This document shows positions 24,491 to 35,047 of a stretch of DNA of 64,000 bases, in pieces (the first letter of the stretch is position 1; each line of letters starts with the position of its first letter). The stretch comes from Sclerotinia nivalis. Its lineage: Eukaryota > Ascomycota > Leotiomycetes > Helotiales > Sclerotiniaceae. The DNA lies in assembly GCA_029531795.1 (NCBI GenBank), contig JAPEIS010000005.1, positions 1,548,001-1,612,000 on the forward strand, given 5' to 3'. The notes below the pieces were generated by a model, which made no database searches, was not told the origin of the DNA, and saw only the letters and a list, made by a program, of their open reading frames with translations. A program made the position numbers and the translations under genes.

Positions 24491-26373
24491 GTTGGTAAGT
24501 ACGAAATATGTTACCGGAAAATCCCCAGAAAATTTCATGCAGAATGGATGGGATATGCGATTTTCACCGTGCAGTCGGGAAATTGGGCTAGGGCTCTGCG
24601 AAGGTCATGTGCATATGCTTGAGGTAGTTGTTTTTCCACCGGGCGGAATGGGGAAAGAGGTGGAAATTTGGGTTTATTGTCAATATCGTAAGGTCGGTAG
24701 GTGAGTTGCGGTGTTATATGGTGGTGTATGTAGAAGTCTGTTGGATTCATACTTTCTCTCGATATTCTTATCAATTGTTTTTCGCTAAGGATGTTGAAAT
24801 ATCTTTAACATTTCAAACTCCGCTATGTTTTAGTTGATGGATTGGTAGTTCTCATCGTGATACAGATGGTTAAGAGTTTTTCCATACTGTATGTCTTCTA
24901 TAATTTTTTGTTGTCATTGCGGTACTGAAAGTTGAAGCTATTATTGAAGTAGATGAGAAAGGTTTTGTAAAACCAATATTACTCTTCTCATTATCACTTT
25001 CTGCTATCTTCCACTCAGCTAGCAATCAATGGATCTCATAATATTTATTTGGATGAAGTTCAATATTTGCTGGTCAACAGGGTTTGTATCAAGAGATAAA
25101 AACCTCTCTATCTATAACTCTTACTATGTTACTTGCGGAAAAGGGTTTGTATGTATTAGTTAGAGTCGATCTATCTACTCAAAAATATATCCAATAGACA
25201 TTCCTCTTGAAGTAATGCATAAACAAGTGTTACGTACCTACCCAACTGACTCTTCATCCTCCAAAATCACCAGCACATAGCACTCAAAGTAAGGTATTCT
25301 CCCCAAATATCCTATTCATCCACACCCAACCTCGTAAAAACTTAAATTCACTTCTAGATTAGATATCTCATACCCGGTATACATCAATAATACACCATCA
25401 CATCACAACAACCACAAATATTAGCCTTTACAATCTCATCAAATTCACCATTCTTTCAACACATCTCTTCCATTCATAGAGTATATAAATCCCTAGGTAC
25501 CTATTTATACCCATTAGCGACCTCCAAAATCATCAGGTATAATTTATGGACAATGAACCGAAAGATTCTCCTTCGTGCTGCGTATATAGGTGTATAGATG
25601 GATTGAGGAACTTGAGGAATAGGTGTTTATTTGTCGCTTCGTCAATTGAAATCATAAAGCTTGTAGACACCGATTTCGGGGACTGTAAAGATATATTCTT
25701 CACGCATCAATATTCATACTCAGATTCGATAATCTCGACGCTTGATTCTCGTGCGTTTGTTGAAAGTTTCTGATCGAGGTAACATAAGGAGCGAATAGAC
25801 TATTCATCGTAAATCTCGGTTCCGCGGTGGTAATATTGGGATACATATATGCTAAAGCATATGTTGGAGCACTTTTAAGGAATGTTCAATGTATACGGTA
25901 CAGTTACGATAGTCCTATAGCGGAGTATGGAATGGGCTTCTTATGATATAAAACGAGGTTTGGCATAAATTTTTTTGAATTCATGTCGATGAGTTTGGAT
26001 GGAAGCCGGGCTGGGTATTTTCTCAATTTCTTCGAAGATGGGACAGGGATATGATATAATATTGCTATGAAGGAATTTTCTTATTTGACACAGCCAAAGT
26101 CATTGAATTAAATCGATTTACTCCTCACCGGCCTCGGATGAAGAATCTTTCTACTACTACCACCATCTAGATTCTTCACAACTGTTTTGTGACATTCCAC
26201 GCTGTCGAAGAGTCAAATTTCCAACTTCTCCAAATCCATGGATCCTTGTCTGCCTGAAATACCCGCAGGACTAGATGACGGAGTCAACGGTTCTAAATCT
26301 TCGACTTTAGTTAGTAAGTAGCAGGAAGCATACATATTAACACTAGATATTCAACCCATTAGCAAATTCCCAT

Positions 26374-29007
26374 CTATCGCGAGCACAAAATCACTAACCG
26401 ATCAATACAAGCCCCTCCAATCCTCGCACCCACTCTCTTGCCTCTAAATCCCAATCTCTCAAATGTGGCAATATACCACGGTGTCAATGCTGCACTTCTC
26501 AATAATACTCTCCCGCCCATCTTCAATGCCTTATTTAACTTCCTAATCTGCATTTCTGCAGCCTCGGCCCCCGGATCAAACCAATCCATACTATCCATCA
26601 CGACAGCAATAGTAAGAGTACCCGGCGCCATCCTCCGCAGCACCTCCTCAATCTCATCCGTATGAATCCTCAACCCATCAAACGCCCCACGACGCGACAA
26701 CGTCCGATGAGAACCCGGCCTCAAATAATCCGGATGGCATTTCCGCGTATAAAACCCCTGAAGACAAACAAGATAATAAGGATTCTCCTCCCCAATCACC
26801 GAACTCTCAATCACGGGATCAAGCGTCTGAACCATGTATTCCCACACCGCGCGCCCTTTACTCCTCTTCAACTCCGTCTCCGAATATTCCAACGGCGACG
26901 CATTCCGCGCCGCGCTTTCAGACGCGATATAATCGGCTTCTAACATGTGGAGTTGGTTTTTGGGTACCCCGAGCGCGTCCCAGAGGAATTTCTCTTGCGA
27001 TACAATGAGGTAGGTAAATAATCGACTCATGATTATAGGACGGATTTTTGATTTCCAGATCTCGCGTTGTTCGTTGAGTGTTTTGGAGTGCAGTAGAGCT
27101 TTGATTTCGCGGCTAAAACCGAGCGTTTGGGATAAGAGACGGATGATGCGGAGGGCGTGGCGGGAACCACCCGTGTCATATAAACCGCGAGAATTGCCTG
27201 TGAAAACTTGGGTATGGTTTAGCCAGTATTGAAACGCGCGTGAAGATATATGAGGCGACAGATGTGTGAGGAGTAGGTCCCGAAAATGCACATGTTTTCC
27301 CAGACCGAATAGTTTCCAGAAATCGGAGTAGGGGAGCGCGGTATAGGCGGCGAGTTTTAGTTCGAGGAGGTGGTTTTGGTTGGGGTTTAGATCGATGGCG
27401 TGGATTCGGCGGGGCGATTTGAGTGCGTAGGAGAGGATGTTGTCTCCTGCGCTGGTGATTGCTAGGATTACGTCGTCGTGGGTGATGTTCAGGAGTCGTT
27501 CGTCCACGCGAGTATCTTCCCAGGTGAAGGCGTAGATGTATTCTTGTTTGAATTGGGTATGTTTTTTGAGTTGATCGTCGTAGTGGATTCGCCAGTGATG
27601 ATTTTGGTAGAAGAAGGAGGGGAGTGGTAGATTTGCAGATAGATTTACAATGGCGGCTTCGAATGCTTTAGATCGTATTTCCGGTGGTGTTGACCTATCG
27701 ATATTGCGGGATAGCGCTTTTGTGTGATTGATTGGAGATAAGTATGGAGATTCTGTCGCAGCAGCATCAAGCCGTTCGACGATTTCATGGGGATAATTTG
27801 GAGCCGCGAGTGAAGATGCAGGTTTCTTCTGACAACCAAGCCACATGTAGTAAGGAATAGAACCTAAAAGGTAATTTCTCGAGTCCGCGCTGAGGACAGT
27901 CCCAAATCGATATTCAAGGTAATCTCTCCGACCAGCCTCTAGATTCACACGATCGACATCGAACCAGGCTCGCCAGAATAACCTTCCTAGCCAATTCACG
28001 TGGCGGTTTATCATGCCGCCTGTATAGTTTCTACAGCTGAGATCCACAATGGATTGGACGTAGAAATCTACAACTCCGATTGTTCCCATGGGAGCAAGTA
28101 AGTGTGCCAAAGAATCGATTACCGAATAAAAGTCAGGCTATATTTGATTAGCAATTGAAGCATCCTGATATCCAGTGAAACATGGAAACTCACAATCATA
28201 GATAGACTGTAGGACAAAGTAACAAGATCCGCACCACCAACACCATGCGCATCCGAAAAATAATTTGAAGTAGGCGACTGGGAGAAGCCAACAGTTTCAA
28301 CATCTATATCCTCGTGATCTTCCAGGCGAAAGGTGCGAGCGTCCTGACATACAACCTTGACATTTTTCCAGCCAAGACGCTGGAATCTCTTTCGTGCAAC
28401 TTCACAGAGACTGGGTGAAAAATCAACAAGATAAATACTGGAGAAGAACTCTGGGACTGAAACATATTTGGACATGGCTTCGATGTTCCATCCAGTACCA
28501 CCGCCAATCTATTCGATATTATTAGTTTATGGAAAAATTTGAAGATTTAATGGAGTCTGAACATTTAAAAGTATGTTCAGCATGTCAGCCTCAATAAAAA
28601 ATAAGACTCACATCAACCCAAATCCGTTTCGTCTCATGCCTATGTTCCCTGTTCTCCTTATTAACCAATTGCGCCGCCACCAGCGCCAGCATATCTTCTC
28701 TCCCCCTCAACAATCTTTTCCTCGTCGCATCATAAACACCGGCCTGTGCCTTATAGAAACTTTCCAAAGCATCTTGCTGGCCATTTTCAGTTCCATCTCC
28801 ATTATGTGGCTTGAGAAACGACGCGTAGAAGAATTTAAGGAAAGATTTAAACGCGCTTGGGGTTTCTTCTTCTTGCTCTGAGCTTTTGTAAGTAAACGTA
28901 GTAGTTGTTGTGAAGAGAATAACACAAATGAACAGCAATAAAGCTGCGCCTGTGAGGAAGATTTGGATTCTTGGTTCCTGTAGCATGTTAAGGGTAAGAA
29001 AAGCCAT
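26374..29007 (-). CDS. BTA1: Betaine lipid (DGTS) synthase Bta1, fused methyltransferase and aminocarboxypropyltransferase
   Basis: Three exons (28612-29007, 28194-28508, 26374-28137) with phase-0 introns at 28509-28611 and 28138-28193 give 824 residues. An N-terminal hydrophobic helix (about 15-36) anchors the protein, presumably in the ER. The first domain is an SAM methyltransferase (BtaB-like): IGGGTGWNIE at 133-142 and LVDFSPSLCEVARKRF. The second, from about residue 420, is the DUF3419/BtaA-like 3-amino-3-carboxypropyl transferase, with AITSAGDNILSYAL, AIDLNPNQNHLLELKLAA and a conserved end (MDSMDWFDP). Together they convert diacylglycerol and SAM to diacylglyceryl-trimethylhomoserine, which replaces phosphatidylcholine under phosphate starvation in fungi. 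Sense-strand composition switches from C-rich to G-rich near 26940. Both domain signatures are intact, so it is probably active. Confidence 0.93.
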
Positions 29008-29928
29008 GATACTCTCTCATTGCTTTAGCAAAGATATTTGATACGTAGTTGATACACTCGTTCTTGTTGTTGAGAGATATTAATGATGATAAGAAGAGGG
29101 AAGAAAAACGACGAGGAGGGGTAAAAGTATGTAAAGTATCTAGCACGTAACTATCAACACCAAGTGCCCCTCACTACCCGATGAAGCAACAACGTGCTCG
29201 ATTAACCCAAGTTATTCAAGAAGCCAATCAACCTATCAAGGCCACCACATGGGCGCTTGTCGAATTAAATTCCCTGCATAATAATATGCAGGGAAGTTCC
29301 ACCACAGCAGTTGAAATATTCCAGAGCCTCCACGTCTGATAGGCTGCGCCTTTTGTTGGAGAGGCAAGAATCGTCGTTTAGTGAAAACCTTGGAGAAATA
29401 CCTCAGATACTCCCACTGTCTACTTAGAACAGTGATTGGAGACATTCATACCAGAAAACCATGTGCATAAAGGCAAAGCATTGAAGGGTCGTTAAAGCCC
29501 GGGGTATTTGTCTTCGCATTGACCAATCATGAACCATAAAATTCGCACGCCGAAGTTGATTGGCTATGCATGTTAAGCGATGGAAAATTGCCTAGATATT
29601 TAGTATTATTTTCGAAATCTTGCCTAGATCAATAGATGATCGAGGGCTCATTTACTCGTGTCTGAACGCACTTGATAATCGCTAGTAGAATCCTCAAATA
29701 TATCTCTTCGAAAGATTGGTCGCAGATAAAAATCGTTGGCCGTAGCCAGCTGCATTAATACGAATTCATTTTAAAACTAGAGATATAGCTATAGCTTCAC
29801 TTCTGATGTTGGTCATACAACATACCATTCATAGAGGTATGCAATCTTTGGCCACCAAAACTCCCGACATAGATATTCCCAACACTTTTCCGAAGAAGGA
29901 AAAAAACGACGATCACAAGTACCAAAGT
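29008..29928. other. Spacer between NOC2 and BTA1
   Basis: About 920 bases holding the BTA1 promoter and the NOC2 3' UTR (both genes on the minus strand). No gene is seen. A Pho4-type CACGTG box was not found by eye in the BTA1-proximal part. Confidence 0.45.
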
Positions 29929-32253
29929 TTACTCTTCATCCTCAAAGCCCGCTTCAGAGTCTTCTTCCTCATCTGATACCACCTCAGAATCGTCATCACT
30001 ACCTCCCATCTCCTTTTCCTGCTCTCTCTCCAACTTTCTCTTTCTATCTTCTTCCCTTCTACCCTCTTCCAACATCTTTGCCTTCTCTTCTCTCTGCTTC
30101 CTTTGTCCAACAACGAATGCTCCCAGCGGAGTCTTCTCCCATTCGAATCCTTTCAAGAAGCCATCAACTCCAGCTCGATCATTGGGTGCGAACTCAACCT
30201 TAGCCCTCTTTCCCTCAATCCATTTCGAGTTTGCCTCCAATTTTTGAATGAGGAGTACAAACATGGAATTCACTTTGCTATTCTTGTTTCCAGAGCTCTT
30301 GTTTGAAGCATCTTTTAGCCATCTCTTCAACATTACGACAACTGGCAATGTGAGTTCTGGAAGTGCAATGCTAGTAGACCAGAGGACAAAAAATTCGGCA
30401 AGCAATTCAGCCACTTGCTCTCCAACACCATCTTGGTAAATTCGTGTACGAAGGTATGACTTTTGAGCTTTGAAATTGGATGTAAAATCGAAGAACTTTT
30501 GTGTGCTTGGCTTCGGAGGTTTCTTCATTTCCGCGGAGTTAAGAACCTCGAGTAAAACAGATGCTAAAGGAATGTATGTTCCAGTGGCTCGGGACAGTCG
30601 AAGTAATGAACGAATCAAGTGGAATCGGAGTGGGAAATAAGTAGAAGTTGGAATGAGACGCATAGCTCCAAGTGTGACTTGAACGGTTGGATATATGAGC
30701 GGTCGCAGTTGGGATTCTTTTCCTGTTTCGGCCTCCTTCAAAGAATTGCAGTGCTCAGCTAGAACAGTCGACCAGAAATCAAGAGAATGGACGTATTGCC
30801 AGTTGTAAACTTGCTTGTATGATTCCTTCTGGTTGTTTGTGATGCTGCTTCGCAAGTGGATTGCCAATTGTCGAATAAATGTAAAACCGGTGGTATATCC
30901 AACACCTTGATCGATTCCCCACAATTCAGCAGCGGAGTTCTTCATAAGATTTATTCCCTGGATAGTATGTATGGTGGTATTCCGGCTTCCTTTGAGCAAC
31001 CCCTGGTATACTGTTTTCATAACAGCTTCCCTTAATCCAGCATCACCAATTATTGCCAAGCGTCGGATGACCAAGAAAGCAGTGATTCGGGTTGCTTCTG
31101 TGCTTGAGGCATCGGACCAGATGTCCACCACAGTCTTAACGACATTTTTGAGAACCTTCTTAAACGATAAGAGATATGGAAGAAGTGGTATGACTGAGGA
31201 AAGTGTGAGTTTGAGGGTAGAGGCATCGGAAAGAGAAGAGAGGAGATGTTGAACAGAGGTAATGTGTGATCTCAAGAGGGGCGATAGCGTCTTGAACTTT
31301 TTCGAATCCGTTGACACTCGGACTTTGCCAGCCGCAGTCTCCTTGACGGGAAGATGATGATTGAGAACCTCGGGAACTTGCTTCAATGCAGTAAGCAAGA
31401 GCTCGTGGTAGACATCAGAATTCGATATTGAATATTTGTATTCCTTTCCGTCGTCTTCATTGACATGCGCAGCTGCTCTGAATGCTAGAACAACTTGTCG
31501 CATGGCCCGTAGAGATTTTTGCTCGGTCATGGCCTTGTTCCACTTCTTCACCATTGCTTTTGTAACCTCTGAGGCATCTTCCTCTTCAGCTTCCTCCTCC
31601 TCCTCCTCCTCTGCCACCTCCTCTTTCTTTGCCTTCTTCGACTTCTTTTGTTTCTTCTTTTGCGGTTGTTCGTCTTCATCGCCACTTAATTCGTCAACTT
31701 CAGCAAAATCCGCATCGTCCTCGAAATTCAAAGTTTCTGGGTCGTTCTCCTTGAGATATTTGTAAAATTCCGGATCCTTCTCAGCGAGAGCATCCATGGC
31801 ACCCTTGCTCATACCAGTCAACCCTTCCTCATCATCATCACCATGTTCGCTATCACTCATCACTGGAGCCTCTCCCATTGAATCGTCAGACGATGATTCG
31901 TTTTCTTCCTCCTCCTCGGGCTCAGTTCTCTTCCTCTTTCCCAATTTCTCAGCTCCCTTCTTTGCTTTCGATTTTTTCTCAAGCTTTTCTGGAACTTCAA
32001 AACCGCCTTGAAAGAAATCATCAACGCTCATCTTTCCGAATGCATCCTCTTTCGCAGATGGTTTGGCTTTTGAATCTTCCTCTCCGCCTTCTTTTCCTCC
32101 CAAAAATTCGGCATCCTTAGCATTTCGTGCTGTTCGCTTTGCTTTCATTTGTTGTCTCTGCTTAAACTTTGCTCCATCTTTGCGCTTTTCCAATGTATCC
32201 TTAAGATGGTTCTTCTCGAATTTACGAGTGGACTTCTTGGTACTTTTCGCCAT
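29929..32253 (-). CDS. NOC2: Nucleolar complex protein 2 (Noc2), 60S pre-ribosome export factor
   Basis: An intronless frame of 774 residues starts at an ATG in ideal context (CCACCATGGCG). The N-terminus is Lys/Arg-rich (KFEKNHLKDTLEKRKDGAKF), typical of nucleolar proteins. Acidic and Lys-rich blocks up to about residue 230 follow. From about 270 to 690 comes the helical Noc2 domain, including the signature GYTTGFTFIRQLAIHLRSSI and YNWQYVHSLDFWSTVLAEHC near 450-510. The C-terminal tail is charged and acidic. In yeast, Noc2 pairs with Noc1 (early) and Noc3 (late) to move 66S pre-ribosomes from nucleolus to nucleoplasm. The head-to-head neighbour, VPS28, starts 427 bases away. Confidence 0.95.
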   Translation of the reverse strand: MAKSTKKSTRKFEKNHLKDTLEKRKDGAKFKQRQQMKAKRTARNAKDAEFLGGKEGGEEDSKAKPSAKEDAFGKMSVDDFFQGGFEVPEKLEKKSKAKKGAEKLGKRKRTEPEEEEENESSSDDSMGEAPVMSDSEHGDDDEEGLTGMSKGAMDALAEKDPEFYKYLKENDPETLNFEDDADFAEVDELSGDEDEQPQKKKQKKSKKAKKEEVAEEEEEEEAEEEDASEVTKAMVKKWNKAMTEQKSLRAMRQVVLAFRAAAHVNEDDGKEYKYSISNSDVYHELLLTALKQVPEVLNHHLPVKETAAGKVRVSTDSKKFKTLSPLLRSHITSVQHLLSSLSDASTLKLTLSSVIPLLPYLLSFKKVLKNVVKTVVDIWSDASSTEATRITAFLVIRRLAIIGDAGLREAVMKTVYQGLLKGSRNTTIHTIQGINLMKNSAAELWGIDQGVGYTTGFTFIRQLAIHLRSSITNNQKESYKQVYNWQYVHSLDFWSTVLAEHCNSLKEAETGKESQLRPLIYPTVQVTLGAMRLIPTSTYFPLRFHLIRSLLRLSRATGTYIPLASVLLEVLNSAEMKKPPKPSTQKFFDFTSNFKAQKSYLRTRIYQDGVGEQVAELLAEFFVLWSTSIALPELTLPVVVMLKRWLKDASNKSSGNKNSKVNSMFVLLIQKLEANSKWIEGKRAKVEFAPNDRAGVDGFLKGFEWEKTPLGAFVVGQRKQREEKAKMLEEGRREEDRKRKLEREQEKEMGGSDDDSEVVSDEEEDSEAGFEDEE

Positions 32254-32680
32254 GGTGGAATTGGAGTTTTTGGTAATAAAGTTGCAAAATAATTTCTAAG
32301 ATTTTTTTGAGAGGGAAATCTTTACAGCGATAAGCTAGCACCGATATAGCGTATCAAAGGCGGTGAGAATGTAATAGCTCTATTTACTTCAACAATCACT
32401 CCAAGTTATGGAAATCTTCTATCTTCCATAGCATTGAAGCAGTCATCAACAACACCTCAAGTTATTTTCTATATTCCTGAACAGAATGCGGAAAAAGATA
32501 TCATACATTGATTAAATTCATTAAGGAATACTCTGTCCATAATTTAATTCAATGTTCCTTGGCTGCAGAATGCTACTTATCAAAAGGCACAATTGCGACG
32601 CCTAAGCTCCCCCACCAACAACCTGCCATTGCGATAGACCCCCGAGCTCGAAGGCATATCAATCGTACTCCATAAACAAT
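32254..32680. promoter_or_regulatory. Divergent promoter NOC2 / VPS28
   Basis: 427 bases between two divergent ATGs, A/T-rich near NOC2. It serves two housekeeping genes. No confident binding site was assigned. Confidence 0.55.
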
Positions 32681-33501
32681 ATGTATCAAAACAGACAGCC
32701 GGCGTACGCGCCTACACCTCATAGTTATATACCGAATACCGCATTATCTGCAACCATAAATTTGGACGAGGTAAAACTTTGTATCCCTACAAAAATGCCC
32801 CGGCTCATTCCAACCTCTAGGAAGTGAAGCTCGCAGAGTCTAGAGCAGAGCGCGACCTTCAAGACTCGCTCGCAGAGGTATTTAGTATTATAATCACTTT
32901 AGACCAACTCGAAAGAGCATATTTGAAGGATGCAATACCCGAATCGGACTATACTGAGACTTGCGATCGATTATTGAAGCAATATAAAGCTATATTAGCC
33001 GATGAAAGTGTAGCTAGGGAATTTGTGGATTTGGAGACCTTCAAGAATGAATGGGATGTGCGTATTTCCTGGAATTATAATTGTTACTCTGCGATAACTA
33101 ACTCTGACTCTTTACAGATAGATGTTCCTAGAGCCACGGAAAGGCTTCGAATAGGTTTACCAAGCACCGTTACTGCACCCCCAATTAATGTGTCTACTGC
33201 CAACAACAATGGGACCAACGGGACTTTAATTCTCGAAGCGACTCAAGATTTCATAACATTTTTGGATGCGCTTAAGTTAGGATTGTTGGCGAAGGATCAG
33301 CTACATCCGCTATTGTCAGATGTCATACAAAGTGTAAATAAGGTTACGGACAGGGACTTTGACGGGAGGGGGAAGATTGTTCAGTGGCTTATTGCCTTGA
33401 ATCAGATGAAAGCAACCGAGGAGGTTAGTGAGGACAAAGCTAGGGAGCTAGAGTTGGACATGAATTCGGCATATCAAGGATTCAAGGCGGCCTTAGCTTA
33501 G
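32681..33501 (+). CDS. VPS28: ESCRT-I subunit Vps28
   Basis: Three exons (32681-32770, 32821-33057, 33118-33501) give 236 residues, close to yeast Vps28. Introns are 32771-32820 (GTAAAA...CTCTAG) and 33058-33117 (GTGCGT...TACAG, with a CTAAC branch point). The second intron is 60 nt and stop-free in frame. The N-terminal ESCRT-I core region reads VKLAESRAERDLQDSLAEVF...LDQLERAYLKD and ends near RATERLRIGLP. After a low-complexity linker, the C-terminal four-helix domain (ATQDFITFLDALKLGLLAKD ... RGKIVQWLIALNQMKA) should bind ESCRT-II Vps36. It acts at endosomes in sorting ubiquitinated cargo. The short N-terminal Pro/Tyr-rich leader is encoded by exon 1. The gene converges on MDM12 with 247 bases between stops. 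Confidence 0.95.
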
Positions 33502-33748
33502 CTTGAGATGTCCGTTAACAACAGGTTATTGACTTGGACGCTGACTGCCAAACGATATTTTGTCCACAGGGGTGACCTTGGACAGGAATGGTGGCTACCA
33601 TTATTCTCAAGTTAATTCAATTTGCTCTTCAATCTTAGGGAATTGTGGCATTGAGCTGTGCCAATCTTCAACTTACCCAATTGATCGCCGTTGGTTCTGT
33701 TGAAAACCTTAATATCTTGACGTTGTTAAATGAATTTCATTTGAGATA

Positions 33749-35047
33749 TTATACCAGAAATGTCCAAAAACTAGGGTACACAAATTCATCCTCGAAGATG
33801 CGTCTGACTTGCTCAAGGACAAACTTTTCTACCTTACCCACATTCTTGAGTACTTGCTTGCCATTCTCCCTTTGTCCAATTTCGCTCTCGACCTTGATCT
33901 CGTGCAAAAGAGCTCCCATTTTCATACCAGCGGAGCCATCTGCCTCTTTCTCATCTGCACCAATAGCAGCATATGCATCTTCAGGCGATAGAAAACAGAA
34001 ATGAGCTCTCTTGCGGATGTATGCCAAAACAGCAACTCCGTCAAAAGACAGCCCTGTGATATTCAATTTCACTGGAATGCCTACGAAGCTTGGCATGGGA
34101 TAGTCGAGTAAGATATCGACTGTGAGTGAGAGTCTGATGTTTCCAGAATATCGCACACGGAATACGGTCTGGAGATCTTCCACCTTGGGCTCTCGAAATC
34201 TTCGTGGTGGTGAAGTTGGCTCTTCGCTTTCGCCGGTCTGTTCTTCTGGGATCGTTTTCTCGGGGGCGCTGTCTCGAGTTCCGGGCCCGGTCGTTGAAGA
34301 GGACGCAGCGAGAGTGGATACACTGGCCTTCTCGCGTATTGATTGCTGGTTTAGATCCGCAATCTGTGGAGGGGTCATGGACCTTTCACTCGCCGTGTGA
34401 GATAAAGGTGTATGAGATTGATTACGGAGAGCGGATAAATGTAGAGATGGGCTAGGACGATCCGGCCATCCCTGAGGTAGATGTGCACCGGCAACGGCTG
34501 CTAGTGGGGTTTGAGTACCGGACAATCCACTAGCTAATTGAGAATGGAAATAACTCAGATTTGATGTTCCACCTGGAATACCAGGTGTACTAACACCCAG
34601 AAAAGGACTTCCGGTGTCACCAGAAGCTTGCATTGATCGTAGACCAGGATACCGTGTATCAGTATATGAAGGAGGGTTCAATACATTTGATGAACCATTA
34701 GCTGTCCTCTCTACACGATCCATCTTCCTTCTCTCTCTCAAAGTCTTTGCGGCTTCATTCTCTTCATCTGTTTGAGAATTATTAGAGCCCTCGTCGTCTT
34801 CATCGTCTCTCCCATCATCATCATCATCTATATCTTCATAGAAATCGGGCAATGGATCACAAATATCTTTTAGTTCAACTTCTGGAGCAATTGAACCAAA
34901 GTCGAAAGTGTGGACTTTGACACCCTTGATGAAGCGGGGCAAGGTCACGGTCTGGAACTTGGCATGTACAAAGTCTCGGATCTTTTCTGCGAGCGCAATT
35001 CCATCAGGTCCAGTAGTCAATGTCTCCCAATTGAGGTCAATAGACAT
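33749..35047 (-). CDS. MDM12: ERMES complex subunit Mdm12 (SMP domain)
   Basis: An intronless frame. The conserved start [20 protein letters not shown] sets the ATG at 35047, although the frame is open to 35137. The product is 432 residues. The SMP lipid-binding domain is split by a long disordered insert, usual in filamentous fungi. The N-terminal part runs to about residue 70 ([32 protein letters not shown]). An acidic and Ser/Pro-rich insert spans about 72-285. The C-terminal SMP part ([40 protein letters not shown]) starts near 290, and the protein ends with [14 protein letters not shown] helices ([20 protein letters not shown]). Mdm12 bridges ER Mmm1 and mitochondrial Mdm34/Mdm10 and carries phospholipids between the membranes. 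Confidence 0.95.
   Translation of the reverse strand: MSIDLNWETLTTGPDGIALAEKIRDFVHAKFQTVTLPRFIKGVKVHTFDFGSIAPEVELKDICDPLPDFYEDIDDDDDGRDDEDDEGSNNSQTDEENEAAKTLRERRKMDRVERTANGSSNVLNPPSYTDTRYPGLRSMQASGDTGSPFLGVSTPGIPGGTSNLSYFHSQLASGLSGTQTPLAAVAGAHLPQGWPDRPSPSLHLSALRNQSHTPLSHTASERSMTPPQIADLNQQSIREKASVSTLAASSSTTGPGTRDSAPEKTIPEEQTGESEEPTSPPRRFREPKVEDLQTVFRVRYSGNIRLSLTVDILLDYPMPSFVGIPVKLNITGLSFDGVAVLAYIRKRAHFCFLSPEDAYAAIGADEKEADGSAGMKMGALLHEIKVESEIGQRENGKQVLKNVGKVEKFVLEQVRRIFEDEFVYPSFWTFLV

Larger units (their letters stand above)
19991..26373. other. 6.4-kb gene-free region with simple repeats and one MITE-like element
   Basis: No open frame above about 110 codons, and none with recognisable motifs. 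Contents: (GATT)n 20277-20305, TCTGG repeats 20869-20922, GGAT/GAAT words near 22130-22157, (CT)14 at 22704-22731, the inverted-repeat element 22970-23417, (ATCC)n 24011-24034 and a 13-nt tandem array 24431-24490. The rightmost kilobase is the downstream flank of the betaine lipid synthase gene. Confidence 0.55.
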
